A DNA stretch of 64,000 nucleotides from Anaerolineae bacterium (lineage in GTDB: Bacteria > Chloroflexota > Anaerolineae > Promineifilales > Promineifilaceae), in assembly GCA_019637635.1 (NCBI GenBank), contig JAHBVI010000014.1:19541-83540 (forward strand), in the 5' to 3' direction. How positions within the stretch are numbered: position 1 is the stretch's first letter; every line of letters begins with the position of its first letter. Shown one piece after another: positions 6,839-15,273 of the stretch. Both the position numbers and the translations under genes were made by a program. The notes under the pieces were generated by a model. The model did not search any database and had not been told where the DNA came from. It saw nothing but the letters and a program-made list of their open reading frames with translations.

Positions 6839-9800
6839 ATGAGCGAAGCCAACCCAGCCTACCGCTTTGAACCCATCGCCCTTTCCCAGGAAAGCACCGT
6901 TGTGGCTGAATATGTGCCGGAAACGGCCGTGCGCGAAACCACCTACCAGAGCGAAGCAGCCCTGGAACGCGCCTTCATCAGCCAACTGCAAAGCCAGGGG
7001 TACGAATACCTGCCCCTCGTTTCCGAAGCCGCGCTCATCACCAACCTGCGCCGCCAACTGGAAGCCGTCAATCAGATCACCTTTTCCGACGCCGAATGGG
7101 AACAGTTCTTCACCGCCAGCATCGCCGGGGCCAATGAAGGCATCATCGAAAAGACGGCGCGCATTCAGGAAGACCATGTACAACTGCTGCGGCGGGACGA
7201 CGGCAGCATCAAAAACATCTATTTGCTGGACAAGCAAAACGTCCACAACAACCGCTTGCAGGTCATTAACCAATACGAAGCGCACGGGGGGCGGGCCAAC
7301 CGCTATGACGTGACGATATTGGTCAACGGCCTGCCGCTGGTGCATGTGGAACTCAAGCGGCGCGGCGTAGACATCCGCGAAGCGTTCAACCAGATCAACC
7401 GCTACCAGCGGGACAGCTTTTGGGCCGGGTCGGGGCTGTTTGAGTATGTGCAGTTGTTTGTGATCAGCAACGGCACGCTGAGCAAGTATTACAGCAACAC
7501 CGTGCGCGCCGGCCATCTGGCGGAGCAGAGCCGCCTACGCGGGCGGGCCAAAAGTTCGCACAGCTTCGCCTTTACCAGTTGGTGGGCCGACGCGCAAAAC
7601 AAAGCGATCAGCGATCTGATGGACTTTTGCAAGACCTTTTTTGCCCGCCACACCTTGCTGAACATCCTCACCCGTTACTGCGTGTTTGATGTGGACCGCA
7701 AATTGTTGGTGTTACGGCCGTATCAGATTGCCGCCGCCGAGCGCATTTTGCAGCGCATTGTGGCCAGCGGCCATCTGCGGCAGATGGGCAGCATGGCCGC
7801 CGGGGGGTATATCTGGCACACCACCGGCAGCGGCAAAACGCTGACCAGCTTCAAGGCGGCGCAACTGGCGCGCAATTTGCCGGAGATTGACAAAGTGCTG
7901 TTTGTGGTAGACCGCAAAGATTTGGATTACCAGACGATGCGCGAGTATGAACGGTTTGAGAAAGGGGCGGCGAACTCCAATACCTCTACGGCCGTTTTGC
8001 AGCGCCAACTCGAAGACCCCCACGCCCGCATCATCATCACCACCATCCAAAAATTGAGCCGCTTTGTGGCCAAAAACAAAAAACATCCCGTCTACGAGGC
8101 GCGGGTGGTGGTCATCTTCGATGAATGTCACCGCAGCCAATTTGGCGACATGCACAGCGAAATTACCCGACATTTCAAGCGGTATCACCTGTTTGGCTTC
8201 ACCGGCACCCCCATCTTCGCCGACAACGCCGGAACCGGCGGCAACCCCCAGCGGCGCACCACCGAACAGGCGTTTGGCGACAAACTGCACACCTACACCA
8301 TCGTGGATGCCATCAACGACAAAAACGTGCTGCCCTTCCGCATTGACACTATCAGCACCATCAAAACCGCCCCGGCCATTCAGGACAAAAAAGTGGCGGC
8401 CATAGACACGGAGCGGGCGCTGTTGGCCCCGGAGCGCATCGCCCAGGTGGTAGGTTACATCCGCGAACATTTCGACCAGAAAACCAGGCGCAGCAGCAGT
8501 TACCAGCTTGAAGGCAAGCGGCTGCTTGGTTTCAACGCCCTGTTTGCCACCGCTTCCATCGAGGCGGCCAAACGGTATTACGCCGAGTTTGCCCGCCAGC
8601 AAGCGCCGCTGCCGCCCGCGCAGCGGCTGAAAGTGGGTCTCATTTACAGCTTTGCCGCGAACGAGGAAACGGCTGATGGCCTGTTGGATGAAGAGGCGTT
8701 TGAGACTGACAATCTGGATCAGGGTTCGCGCGATTTTCTGGAAACGGCCGTAGCCGATTACAACGCCCTGTTTGCTACCAACTTCGACACCTCCAGCGAC
8801 AAATTCCAGAACTATTACAAAGATTTATCCCTACGGCTGAAAAAGCGGGAAATTGATCTGGTCATTGTGGTCAATATGTTCCTCACCGGCTTCGACGCCA
8901 CCACCCTCAACACCCTGTGGGTAGATAAAAACCTGCGCGCTCATGGGCTGATTCAGGCCTTTTCGCGCACCAACCGCATCCTCAACTCCGTCAAAACCTA
9001 CGGCAACATCGTCACTTTCCGCGATTTGGAGCAGGAGACCAATGACGCGCTGGCCCTGTTTGGCAACAAAGAGGCCAAAGGCATCGTGCTGCTCAAGCCC
9101 TATGCCGACTACTATGACGAGTACCGGCAGCGGGTGGATGAGTTGGCAGCCACGTTCCCGTTAGGGCAGGCCATTGTCGGCGAAACGGCGCAAAAAGAGT
9201 TTATCCGCCTCTTTAGCGCCATCCTGCGCCTGAAAAACATCCTGGTGGCCTTCGATGATTTCGACGGCCGTGAACTGCTCAGCCTGCGCGATTTTCAGGA
9301 TTACCAAAGCGTCTACCTGAACCTGTACGCCGAATTTCGGGCGGCGGCGGCGGCGGAAAAAGAAGCCATCAACGATGATGTGCTGTTTGAGATTGAGCTG
9401 ATCCGGCAGGTGGAGATCAACGTTGATTACATTCTGATGCTGGTGGAAAAGTACCTGAAGGAGAAAGGTTCGGGCGGAGATAAGGAAATTCTGGCGGACA
9501 TCGAACGGGCGATCAGCGCCAGCCCCAGCCTGCGCAACAAGAAAGACCTGATTGAGCAGTTTGTGGCGTCGGTGTCAGCACAGGCCAAGGTGGATGCGGA
9601 ATGGAGTGCTTTTATTGCCGCCCGAAAAGCGGCCGAACTGGAGCGGATCATTGCCGAGGAGGGGCTGAACGCGGCGGCGACGCGGCAGTTTGTGGAAAAC
9701 GCTTTCCGCGATGGCGGGATTCCGCTGACGGGCACGGCGATTACGGCCGTGCTGCCGCCGGTCTCCCGTTTTAGCCCGCAGAACAGCCACGCGCTGAAAA

Positions 9801-9856
9801 AGCAGACAGTGCTGGATAAGCTGGCGGCCTATTTTGAGCGATTTTTGGGGTTGTGA
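6839..9856 (+). CDS. hsdR: Type I restriction enzyme endonuclease/translocase HsdR
   Basis: HsdR supplies the ATP-driven DNA translocase and the nuclease of the type I complex. The 1005-residue protein starts at an ATG with a clear AAGGAG. The N-terminal nuclease domain (about 40-235) shows the PD-(D/E)xK core as LVHVELKRRG. The helicase core follows with Walker A HTTGSGKT near residue 330, the DECH box near residue 427 and TGTP soon after, then the second RecA fold with FLTGFDATTLNTLWVDKNL and SRTNR. The C-terminal helical part from about residue 850 should contact HsdM/HsdS. No frameshift is visible, so the three subunits look intact. Confidence 0.96.
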   Translation: MSEANPAYRFEPIALSQESTVVAEYVPETAVRETTYQSEAALERAFISQLQSQGYEYLPLVSEAALITNLRRQLEAVNQITFSDAEWEQFFTASIAGANEGIIEKTARIQEDHVQLLRRDDGSIKNIYLLDKQNVHNNRLQVINQYEAHGGRANRYDVTILVNGLPLVHVELKRRGVDIREAFNQINRYQRDSFWAGSGLFEYVQLFVISNGTLSKYYSNTVRAGHLAEQSRLRGRAKSSHSFAFTSWWADAQNKAISDLMDFCKTFFARHTLLNILTRYCVFDVDRKLLVLRPYQIAAAERILQRIVASGHLRQMGSMAAGGYIWHTTGSGKTLTSFKAAQLARNLPEIDKVLFVVDRKDLDYQTMREYERFEKGAANSNTSTAVLQRQLEDPHARIIITTIQKLSRFVAKNKKHPVYEARVVVIFDECHRSQFGDMHSEITRHFKRYHLFGFTGTPIFADNAGTGGNPQRRTTEQAFGDKLHTYTIVDAINDKNVLPFRIDTISTIKTAPAIQDKKVAAIDTERALLAPERIAQVVGYIREHFDQKTRRSSSYQLEGKRLLGFNALFATASIEAAKRYYAEFARQQAPLPPAQRLKVGLIYSFAANEETADGLLDEEAFETDNLDQGSRDFLETAVADYNALFATNFDTSSDKFQNYYKDLSLRLKKREIDLVIVVNMFLTGFDATTLNTLWVDKNLRAHGLIQAFSRTNRILNSVKTYGNIVTFRDLEQETNDALALFGNKEAKGIVLLKPYADYYDEYRQRVDELAATFPLGQAIVGETAQKEFIRLFSAILRLKNILVAFDDFDGRELLSLRDFQDYQSVYLNLYAEFRAAAAAEKEAINDDVLFEIELIRQVEINVDYILMLVEKYLKEKGSGGDKEILADIERAISASPSLRNKKDLIEQFVASVSAQAKVDAEWSAFIAARKAAELERIIAEEGLNAAATRQFVENAFRDGGIPLTGTAITAVLPPVSRFSPQNSHALKKQTVLDKLAAYFERFLGL

Positions 9857-9929
9857 AAAACGGCCGTGTCCTCCGTTCAGAATATGTGCAAAGCGGAAAT
9901 TGACCGCTTCGTCTACGCCCTCACCTTGT

Positions 9930-9966
9930 CATCGTGTATCCGTTTGGATACAATGTGAACATGTAC
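9930..9966. promoter_or_regulatory. Possible operator upstream of the orphan antitoxin
   Basis: The palindrome TGTATCCGTTTGGATACA (9936-9953) lies 45 nt before the start of the HigA-like gene and is followed by ATGTGAACATGTACAC. A dyad directly upstream of an HTH antitoxin gene is the usual place for autoregulation. No binding evidence is available. Confidence 0.45.
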
Positions 9967-9997
9967 ACTAGCTGGCAGACTCAAGGAGTAGACCATC

Positions 9998-10276
9998 ATG
10001 GAGAATTTCACCAAATTTGATGCGGCAGACTATTTGGATAGCGAAGAAATGATTGCTGAGTACCTGACAGCGGCGCTGGAAGATGAGAACCCCGATCTGT
10101 TCCTGGCGGCGCTTGCCGATGTGGCTAAAGCGCGAGGCATGAACGCCATTGCCCAAAGCACCGGCTTAGGGCGGGAAAGTCTTTACAAAGCATTGGCGCC
10201 GGGAGCCAGACCACGCTATGACACTATTCTAAAAGTTCTTCATAGCCTGGGCGTCAAGCTCACTGTTACCACTTGA
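9998..10276 (+). CDS. HigA-like addiction module antidote protein, orphan
   Basis: This 92-residue protein resembles the putative addiction-module antidote family, HTH proteins usually encoded just downstream of a RelE/HigB-like killer gene. The N-terminus (KFDAADYLDSEEMIAEYL) and the HTH region (GMNAIAQSTGLGRESLYKAL) are typical. It starts with a good Shine-Dalgarno (CAAGGAG). No toxin gene is visible upstream (only 141 nt to hsdR) or downstream. The antitoxin may be a relic, may neutralise a toxin elsewhere, or may act as a local regulator beside the restriction locus. Confidence 0.8.
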   Translation: MENFTKFDAADYLDSEEMIAEYLTAALEDENPDLFLAALADVAKARGMNAIAQSTGLGRESLYKALAPGARPRYDTILKVLHSLGVKLTVTT

Positions 10277-10362
10277 GCGATTAACGCCAAAACAAACCAA
10301 CCCGCAGGCAGACATGAGCACCTGAGAGGCGGAAATTGACCGCCACGTGCCGAACTTAACCC

Positions 10363-10626
10363 ATGAACAAACAAGATTTGCTCAACGAACTCCTTAAAAT
10401 CCATGACCGCTATTCCTTTGCCCGCTACCGGGCCACACCTGCTGCGCAGGTCTGTACCATGTGGTCGGTAGATGACCCGCCAGACCAATTGCTGGCAACA
10501 GACCCGCTAGAGGCCATTTGCGACCTGATCGACATGGACATTGACGAGGATTACGCCCTGGAGCTATACGACATGACACTGCAAGAAGCGGCCGATTCTT
10601 TGTATGATTACCTGATGAGCGGGTAA
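10363..10626 (+). CDS. Small acidic hypothetical protein
   Basis: The 87-residue product is acidic, especially the C-terminal half with its many Asp and Glu residues, and has no membrane segment or motif that I recognise. It follows the orphan antitoxin by 86 nt on the same strand. The spacer repeats the phrase GCGGAAATTGACCGC seen upstream of the antitoxin at about 9894, suggesting a local duplication. The ribosome binding site is weak. It could be a small accessory protein of the restriction or antitoxin locus, but nothing in the sequence shows a function. Confidence 0.55.
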   Translation: MNKQDLLNELLKIHDRYSFARYRATPAAQVCTMWSVDDPPDQLLATDPLEAICDLIDMDIDEDYALELYDMTLQEAADSLYDYLMSG

Positions 10627-10706
10627 TCTTTATCGGTTGCGTTTTGCCGGAGAATAGTGGGTTGGCCAACGGCCGTGACCCACCCCCATTCCCCATCCTC
10701 CATCAC

Positions 10707-10742
10707 AAAAAAGCGCCAGGCACACGGCCGTGTGCCTGGCGC
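10707..10742 (-). terminator. Rho-independent terminator of the GH9 gene
   Basis: A perfect 30-nt palindrome (GCGCCAGGCACACGG and its complement, 10713-10742), centred on an ACGGCCGT octamer, is followed on the minus strand by six T residues. It sits 39 nt after the stop of the minus-strand cellulase gene. Confidence 0.88.
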
Positions 10743-10780
10743 AAAATCAAACCCCTCTCCTTCTTCTCCTTGCTAACGAG

Positions 10781-13636
10781 CTATTCGCCCGCCGTCAGCA
10801 CAATGGGCAAATAGTTGAACCAGACCCACTCCGGCGCAGGGGTGGATTGTTCATCCAGGAAAGCTGTCACCCAGGCAAAGGGGGCGTTCCAGTTGATGGT
10901 GATCTCATTGGTAGACCAGGACTCAATGTGATCCACAAAACAGCGCTGCGGCGCGCAGCCATTGGGGAAGATGGTCTGGGCATAGGGGTCTTCCAGGCCA
11001 GAGTTTGGCCCGCCGGAAAACGCGCCCGGCGGCGGCGGTGGGAAACTGCTGCTCACCTGGTCAGCCCAGAAACGATGGTGCGGGTGGCGCAACGGCCGTG
11101 CCCCATACCCCGTCACATACGATTGATCATTTGGGTTGCGCCCCAACAGATAATCCATGCCATCGCTGACCGCCTCAAAGTAAGTGGGTACGGCCGTGAA
11201 ATCATACGCCAGCGCCAGGATGAGCATATTGTTGACCACGCTGGAATTAGAACCCCAGGGATACAGCCCCGGCGCGTAGGGCAGCAAGTACCCCTCGCCA
11301 TCTCGCGCCGCCACATAGTCGTCGGCCGTGTCAATAATCGCCTGCCGCGCCTGCTGCATAACCGCTGTGGGCAAATCATTCGGTACCAGCGCCAGCGAAA
11401 TGGTGCCCAGCCCCGCCACCTGCTGCCAACCCAGGGCGCTGGCCCCGTCCGGTATGCCCAGGTAATGGGGGGAACTGCTCATCGCCGCCAGATAATCGGC
11501 GCTCCCGGTGGTGATATACAGTTCCGCCGCTGCCCAGTAAAACTCGTCACTCACGTCCGTGTCATCATACGGGCCAGAGCCGGTGAAATTGTTGCGGGCG
11601 TAGATGGCCGGATTGGCCACGGCCGCCGCCCAGGCCGTTTCCGCCGCCGCCAGGCAGCGGTCGGCAAAAGCGGCGTCAATGTCCGCCCAGATGCGGGCGC
11701 ACTGTGCCGCCGTCGCTGCCAGATTTAGGGTAGCGGCGGTGCTGGGCGGATAAAGATAACGCGGCTGCGGATCATCGTGCGGAGCCAATCCCAGCCCCGT
11801 CCAGAAGCGGTCGGCGATTTTGTGGTGGGCCATGCCCTCCACCAGCGTGGGGGAGATAACGTTGCCCGGCAGGGTGTAGCTGACCACGCCGCCGGCCGGT
11901 ACCTGCATCGCCAGCATAAACTCCATTTGCCAGCGCGCTTCGTCCAGGATGTCTGGCACACCGTTGCTGTTTTCGGGAATGTTCATCGTGCCGTCAGCGA
12001 TGGCGCTGCCATCGGCCCAGGCCAGGTGTTCGGTCCGTTCGTACTGGTTCATCAACGTCCAGACGCTAATGCCGCCGTTGACCACATATTTGCCATGATC
12101 CCCGGCATCATACCAGCCGCCCACCACGTCTAGCGAATAGTTGCAGCCGTGCCATTGCGCCCCTTCCACGTCCACCTCATCAAAACAGGGCACATCATCA
12201 TCCCCCTGATTGGGGGCCACGCCAATATGCCCGGCGGGGCGCGCCCACTGCGGATCGCCCGCATAAGGCATGGTCAGGGTGATGCCGCTGCGGTTGTGGT
12301 AAAAGTAGGCCAGGGCGTCATACTTCATCTGGTCATAGATGTCGGCGCTGATGGCAAAGGGGTGGCTGCTCTCGCCGTCCACCTCCAGCGTGTACTCTGC
12401 GCCCGGTGTCTGGTAGGCGGAGAAGTCGGCGATATGCACATGTTCGTCGGAGGCTTCATTGTGGCCGTAGACGATGGTGCTGCCGGTGAGCACGGCCGTG
12501 CCCGTCACATCATACAACGTCCAGGTCAGCGGCAGCGTGGCCGTATTGCTGATGGTGGCCCGCTTCACCGCCTGCGGCAGGTAGCCCACCTGGTTCAGGC
12601 GCACGTTGGGCAATGGATCGCCGCCCGTGTCCGGCACCGGCCCCAGCAGGGAAATGTCGTCCAGATAAACGGTGAATTCACCCTGCCCCCCCATGTGAAA
12701 TTGGAAGCTCGCGGCCTGATTGTCGCCGGGGGAAGTGAAGTAAAAAGTGAAGGTCTGGTTGCCGGTGGTCAGCGGCAGGGGGGCGTTGAAGTATTGGGTA
12801 AACGTGCCACCATTTTCTTGCAGCAGCACGGTGATGGTGACGGCCTGGGAAGCCCGCGCCTGCAACGTCAGCGTGTAGGGCGCACCCATGTACACCGGGA
12901 TGTTGTGCTGGCCGACAATGGCGTCCCAGGGATTGACGCCGCCGCTGGTGATGACCGCTTCCAGTTCACCGGATGCTGTGTTGGGGGTGATGGACGGGCT
13001 TGTCCACCAGGGGGAGAGGCCATTGCTAAAGTCGCCGTTTTGCAGCAGTTCACCTACAGTAGAGGGCGGCGGCACGACCGGTTCCGGCCCCATCAGACTG
13101 ACGTTGTCCAGGTAAAAGGTGAATTCACCCTGCCCGCCAATCTGGTATTGGAAGGTGGCGACGGGGTTGCTGTTGGCCGGAGTGAAGGTGTAGCTGAAGG
13201 TCTGGCTGGTGGTGGTGAGGGGCACGGCCGTGCCAAAGTATTGGGTATAACTGCCGCCATCTTCTTGCAAGATGACGGTGATGGTCACGGCCGTGCTGGC
13301 GTAGGCGTCAAAAGTCAGCGTGTATGGCTCACCGGCCTGCACCGGGATGCCATGCTGCCCGACGATGGCATCCCAGGGGTTGCTGCCACCGCTGGTGATC
13401 ACCGCTTCCAGTTCACCGGACGTGGTGTCTGGGGTGATGGACGGGGTTGTCCACCAGGGGTCTAAACCGGCGCTGAAATCGCCATTGCTGACGAGTTCGA
13501 TCACATCGGTGGGGGCGGCCGGCTCCCGGCTGGCGGCTGCCAGTGCGCTCATCACGCCGGTCACAGCCGTCACGGCAATCAAAACCACCGCCACGCAAAA
13601 CGCGAAGAGGGTGAAACGAGTGGGTTGAGTTTTCAT
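10781..13636 (-). CDS. Secreted GH9 cellulase with two N-terminal CBM-like modules
   Basis: A 951-residue secreted enzyme, probably an endoglucanase acting on cellulose or related beta-1,4-glucans. A signal peptide occupies about residues 1-34. Two tandem carbohydrate-binding modules of the CBM4/9 type (about 45-187 and 195-335) are near-copies of each other, including at DNA level. An Ig-like CelD_N domain (about 343-435) starts with VRLNQVGYLP. The GH9 catalytic domain follows, with the nucleophile-activating Asp pair in DAGDHGKY (about residue 508), the HHRFW histidine motif (about 852) and the acid Glu in NEITINWN (about 908). The tail ends NYLPIVLTAGE, similar to two other secreted proteins here. 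The start has a GGAG-type ribosome binding site. A promoter with an overlapping operator lies upstream, and the regulator gene precedes it on the same strand. Confidence 0.93.
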   Translation of the reverse strand: MKTQPTRFTLFAFCVAVVLIAVTAVTGVMSALAAASREPAAPTDVIELVSNGDFSAGLDPWWTTPSITPDTTSGELEAVITSGGSNPWDAIVGQHGIPVQAGEPYTLTFDAYASTAVTITVILQEDGGSYTQYFGTAVPLTTTSQTFSYTFTPANSNPVATFQYQIGGQGEFTFYLDNVSLMGPEPVVPPPSTVGELLQNGDFSNGLSPWWTSPSITPNTASGELEAVITSGGVNPWDAIVGQHNIPVYMGAPYTLTLQARASQAVTITVLLQENGGTFTQYFNAPLPLTTGNQTFTFYFTSPGDNQAASFQFHMGGQGEFTVYLDDISLLGPVPDTGGDPLPNVRLNQVGYLPQAVKRATISNTATLPLTWTLYDVTGTAVLTGSTIVYGHNEASDEHVHIADFSAYQTPGAEYTLEVDGESSHPFAISADIYDQMKYDALAYFYHNRSGITLTMPYAGDPQWARPAGHIGVAPNQGDDDVPCFDEVDVEGAQWHGCNYSLDVVGGWYDAGDHGKYVVNGGISVWTLMNQYERTEHLAWADGSAIADGTMNIPENSNGVPDILDEARWQMEFMLAMQVPAGGVVSYTLPGNVISPTLVEGMAHHKIADRFWTGLGLAPHDDPQPRYLYPPSTAATLNLAATAAQCARIWADIDAAFADRCLAAAETAWAAAVANPAIYARNNFTGSGPYDDTDVSDEFYWAAAELYITTGSADYLAAMSSSPHYLGIPDGASALGWQQVAGLGTISLALVPNDLPTAVMQQARQAIIDTADDYVAARDGEGYLLPYAPGLYPWGSNSSVVNNMLILALAYDFTAVPTYFEAVSDGMDYLLGRNPNDQSYVTGYGARPLRHPHHRFWADQVSSSFPPPPPGAFSGGPNSGLEDPYAQTIFPNGCAPQRCFVDHIESWSTNEITINWNAPFAWVTAFLDEQSTPAPEWVWFNYLPIVLTAGE

Positions 13637-13705
13637 CTGATTTCCTTCTCCAATTGAGGGGCGCGGCCGGTGCGGGCACCGGGCCGCCTATTGCAAACGC
13701 TATAC

Positions 13706-13720
13706 CGCAAACGATTGCAA
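13706..13720 (-). promoter_or_regulatory. Candidate LacI-family operator of the GH9 gene
   Basis: GCAAACGATTGCAA is a near-palindrome with the central CG typical of LacI-family operators. A related half site, TTGCAAACG, lies 15 bp away at 13691. On the minus strand it begins two bases after the -10 box, so a bound repressor would cover the transcription start. Confidence 0.6.
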
Positions 13721-13721
13721 T

Positions 13722-13750
13722 ATGATAAAGGGGAGCGGGCGATTGGTCAA
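13722..13750 (-). promoter_or_regulatory. Promoter of the GH9 gene
   Basis: On the minus strand TTGACC (13745-13750) and TATCAT (13722-13727) are separated by exactly 17 bp, a good sigma-70 type promoter. Transcription would start near 13715, about 80 nt before the GH9 ATG, inside the candidate operator. Confidence 0.65.
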
Positions 13751-13775
13751 GGAAATCGTTTTGAAATAACACAAA

Positions 13776-13882
13776 ACCCGGCGATTAAAATCGCGGCAAC
13801 AAAAGGCGAAGTCGGCCTTCGCCGACTGTTTTCAGCCGACGAAGGTCGGCTTTGCTTTTTTGTAGGTGCAGATTCATCTGCT
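13776..13882. repeat. Palindromic element, second copy
   Basis: About 107 bp with TCGGCCTTCGCCGACTG and AGCCGACGAAGGTCGGCT as nested palindromes, ending in TGCAGATTCATCTGC. The reverse complement aligns along its length with 1999-2110, sharing for example GCCGCGATTTTAATCGCCGGG. It looks like a small non-autonomous mobile element. It abuts the true stop of the regulator gene. Confidence 0.7.
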
Positions 13883-14920
13883 CATCAAGAAGAGTCGCGG
13901 ATGATGAGGTGGGGTTGCAGGGATGATGTGGCTGGGGGGTGGCGGGCACGGCCGTGACCCGCCAACAGCAGTTCGGTGGCGATTTCGGCCCAACCGGGCG
14001 GTGGGTTGCTGCACGGTGGTCAGCGGCGGGGTGGTGTGCGCCGCCTGGGGCAGGTCGTCAAAACCCACCAGGGCGATGTCGCCGGGAATGGTCAGACCGG
14101 CTTCCTGGATGGCCTGCATGGCGCCAATGGCCATGGCGTCGCTGGCGGCGAAGACGGCCGTTGGGCGCGGCGACAGCGCCAACAACTGCTGCATCCCGGC
14201 GTAACCGCTGTCCGGGTCAAATGTACCGGGCACGATCCAGCCGGGATGTACGGGTAATCCGGCTTGCTGCATGGCGGCCTGGTAGCCTTCCAGACGGTCT
14301 TGTCCGGCGGGCATGGTCAGGTCGCCGGTGATGGTGGCGATGCGCTGATGCCCTTTTTGCAGCAAGTGTTCGGTCGCCAGCCGCCCGCCCAGCACGTTGT
14401 CCACATCCACAAAGTGGGTGGCGGGTGGGGAGTCGCCGGAGAGGTGGCCGATGTGAACGAAGGGGATATTGTCGGCCAGCAGGCGGGGCACGTATTGTTC
14501 GTCCCGGAAGGTGGTGGTGAGAATGATGCCGTTGGCGGGGATGTCCAGGATACGGCCGTAGTCCCGTTCCCGCGTCTGGCTATCGGGCGTATTGGTATCG
14601 GCAAAGTAGAGGGTGACGGCGTACCCCTGCTGCTGGCAGGTGCGGGCAATGCCCTGCACCACCGACATATAAAACGGGTGCGTCAGCACCGAGGGGCTGG
14701 CGTGGGGCACAATGACGCAGATGAGGTCAAATGATTGCTGGCGGGCCAGTTGGCGGGCGGCCATGTTCGGTTTGTAGCCCACCTCATGCGCGGCCTGCAA
14801 AACGCGCTGCCGCGTCTCGTCGCTGATGGGGATGCTGGTGCTGATATTGTTCAGTACGCGGGAGACGGTGGAAGTGGAAACACGCGCTCTTTGCGCCACA
14901 TCACGGAGGGTTGCTGCCAT
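13874..14920 (-). CDS. LacI-family transcriptional regulator with C-terminal frameshift
   Basis: The N-terminal HTH (TLRDVAQRARVSTSTVSRVL) and the sugar-binding core are typical of LacI/GalR regulators, ending with VGFDDLPQAAHTTPPLTTVQQP. After about residue 308 the frame turns into an unrelated Arg/Pro-rich tail (RNRHRTAVGG...). Moving to the other frame at about 13993-14000 gives a normal LacI end (AEIATELLLAG ... LIIRDSS) and a stop at 13885-13887. So a one-base indel, real or an assembly error, changes the last 40 or so residues. These lie in the subdomain that closes over the sugar, so function may be altered. The gene precedes the GH9 cellulase on the same strand and is its likely regulator. 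Confidence 0.88.
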   Translation of the reverse strand: MAATLRDVAQRARVSTSTVSRVLNNISTSIPISDETRQRVLQAAHEVGYKPNMAARQLARQQSFDLICVIVPHASPSVLTHPFYMSVVQGIARTCQQQGYAVTLYFADTNTPDSQTRERDYGRILDIPANGIILTTTFRDEQYVPRLLADNIPFVHIGHLSGDSPPATHFVDVDNVLGGRLATEHLLQKGHQRIATITGDLTMPAGQDRLEGYQAAMQQAGLPVHPGWIVPGTFDPDSGYAGMQQLLALSPRPTAVFAASDAMAIGAMQAIQEAGLTIPGDIALVGFDDLPQAAHTTPPLTTVQQPTARLGRNRHRTAVGGSRPCPPPPSHIIPATPPHHPRLFLMSR

Positions 14921-14995
14921 AGTGAAAAGTCCTGACTTTTTAAGAGTGCGATTATAAGGGAAATGGGGCAGGCGACAATGGACAGCGGTGTTTTT

Positions 14996-15085
14996 TAGGC
15001 TACGCGGGTATCTCTCAATACCTCGTGGCGGAGTGCGTATCCTCAGATGCGCATCTCAGGATGCGCACTCCGCTCACCTCCACCT
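14996..15085. repeat. GGATGCGC palindromic repeat, copy 1
   Basis: The core GAGTGCGTATCCTCAGATGC pairs with GCATCTCAGGATGCGCACTC as a near-perfect hairpin, flanked by CTCGTGGCG on the left and TCACCTCCA on the right. A second copy with the same flanks lies at about 36943-37020. Confidence 0.75.
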
Positions 15086-15150
15086 ACATGTACGTGCGCG
15101 ATGCCGCCGGCTGGCGTTGCCTGGCGGGCCACACCGGCCCCGTTCCATAA
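15066..15150 (+). pseudogene. Possible gene remnant next to the palindromic repeat
   Basis: Directly after the GGATGCGC repeat one frame reads TSTYMYVRDAAGWRCLAGHT, then Gly-Pro-Val-Pro and a stop at about 15150. Its composition looks like the last strand and tail of a small alpha/beta protein such as a SnoaL-like fold, rather than random DNA. There is no room for the rest of a gene upstream, so this would be the end of a gene lost when the repeat inserted. The evidence is composition only. Confidence 0.3.
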
Positions 15151-15183
15151 AAAAAGCCTCCCGGCATAAAAACACCGGGAGGC
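15149..15183 (-). terminator. Rho-independent terminator downstream of glnN
   Basis: On the minus strand GCCTCCCGG and CCGGGAGGC pair around a 10-nt loop and are followed by seven T residues. The glnN stop is about 90 nt upstream, with a heptamer-type hairpin (15207-15270) in between. Confidence 0.85.
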
Positions 15184-15206
15184 TTCGGCAGAGGAAGGTG
15201 CAAATC

Positions 15207-15270
15207 CGTGAGCCGTGATCGGTAAACGGATTACGGTTTACGGATTACGGTTCACGGCTCACGGATCACA
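15207..15270. repeat. Heptamer-repeat hairpin behind glnN
   Basis: Units like CGGATTA and CGGTTTA, with the outer ends GTGAGCCGTGATC and its near complement GGCTCACGGATCAC, form a hairpin between the glnN stop and its terminator. Confidence 0.75.
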
Positions 15271-15273
15271 CAC

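Noticed and set aside
9880..9960. Possible toxin remnant before the orphan antitoxin
   Set aside because: A short frame reads CKAEIDRFVYALTLSSCIRL, but it matches no toxin family that I know and is too short to call.
12149..13465. 438-codon plus-strand open frame opposite the GH9 gene
   Set aside because: Shadow of the tandem CBM-encoding DNA; its internal repetition follows from the duplicated modules on the other strand.
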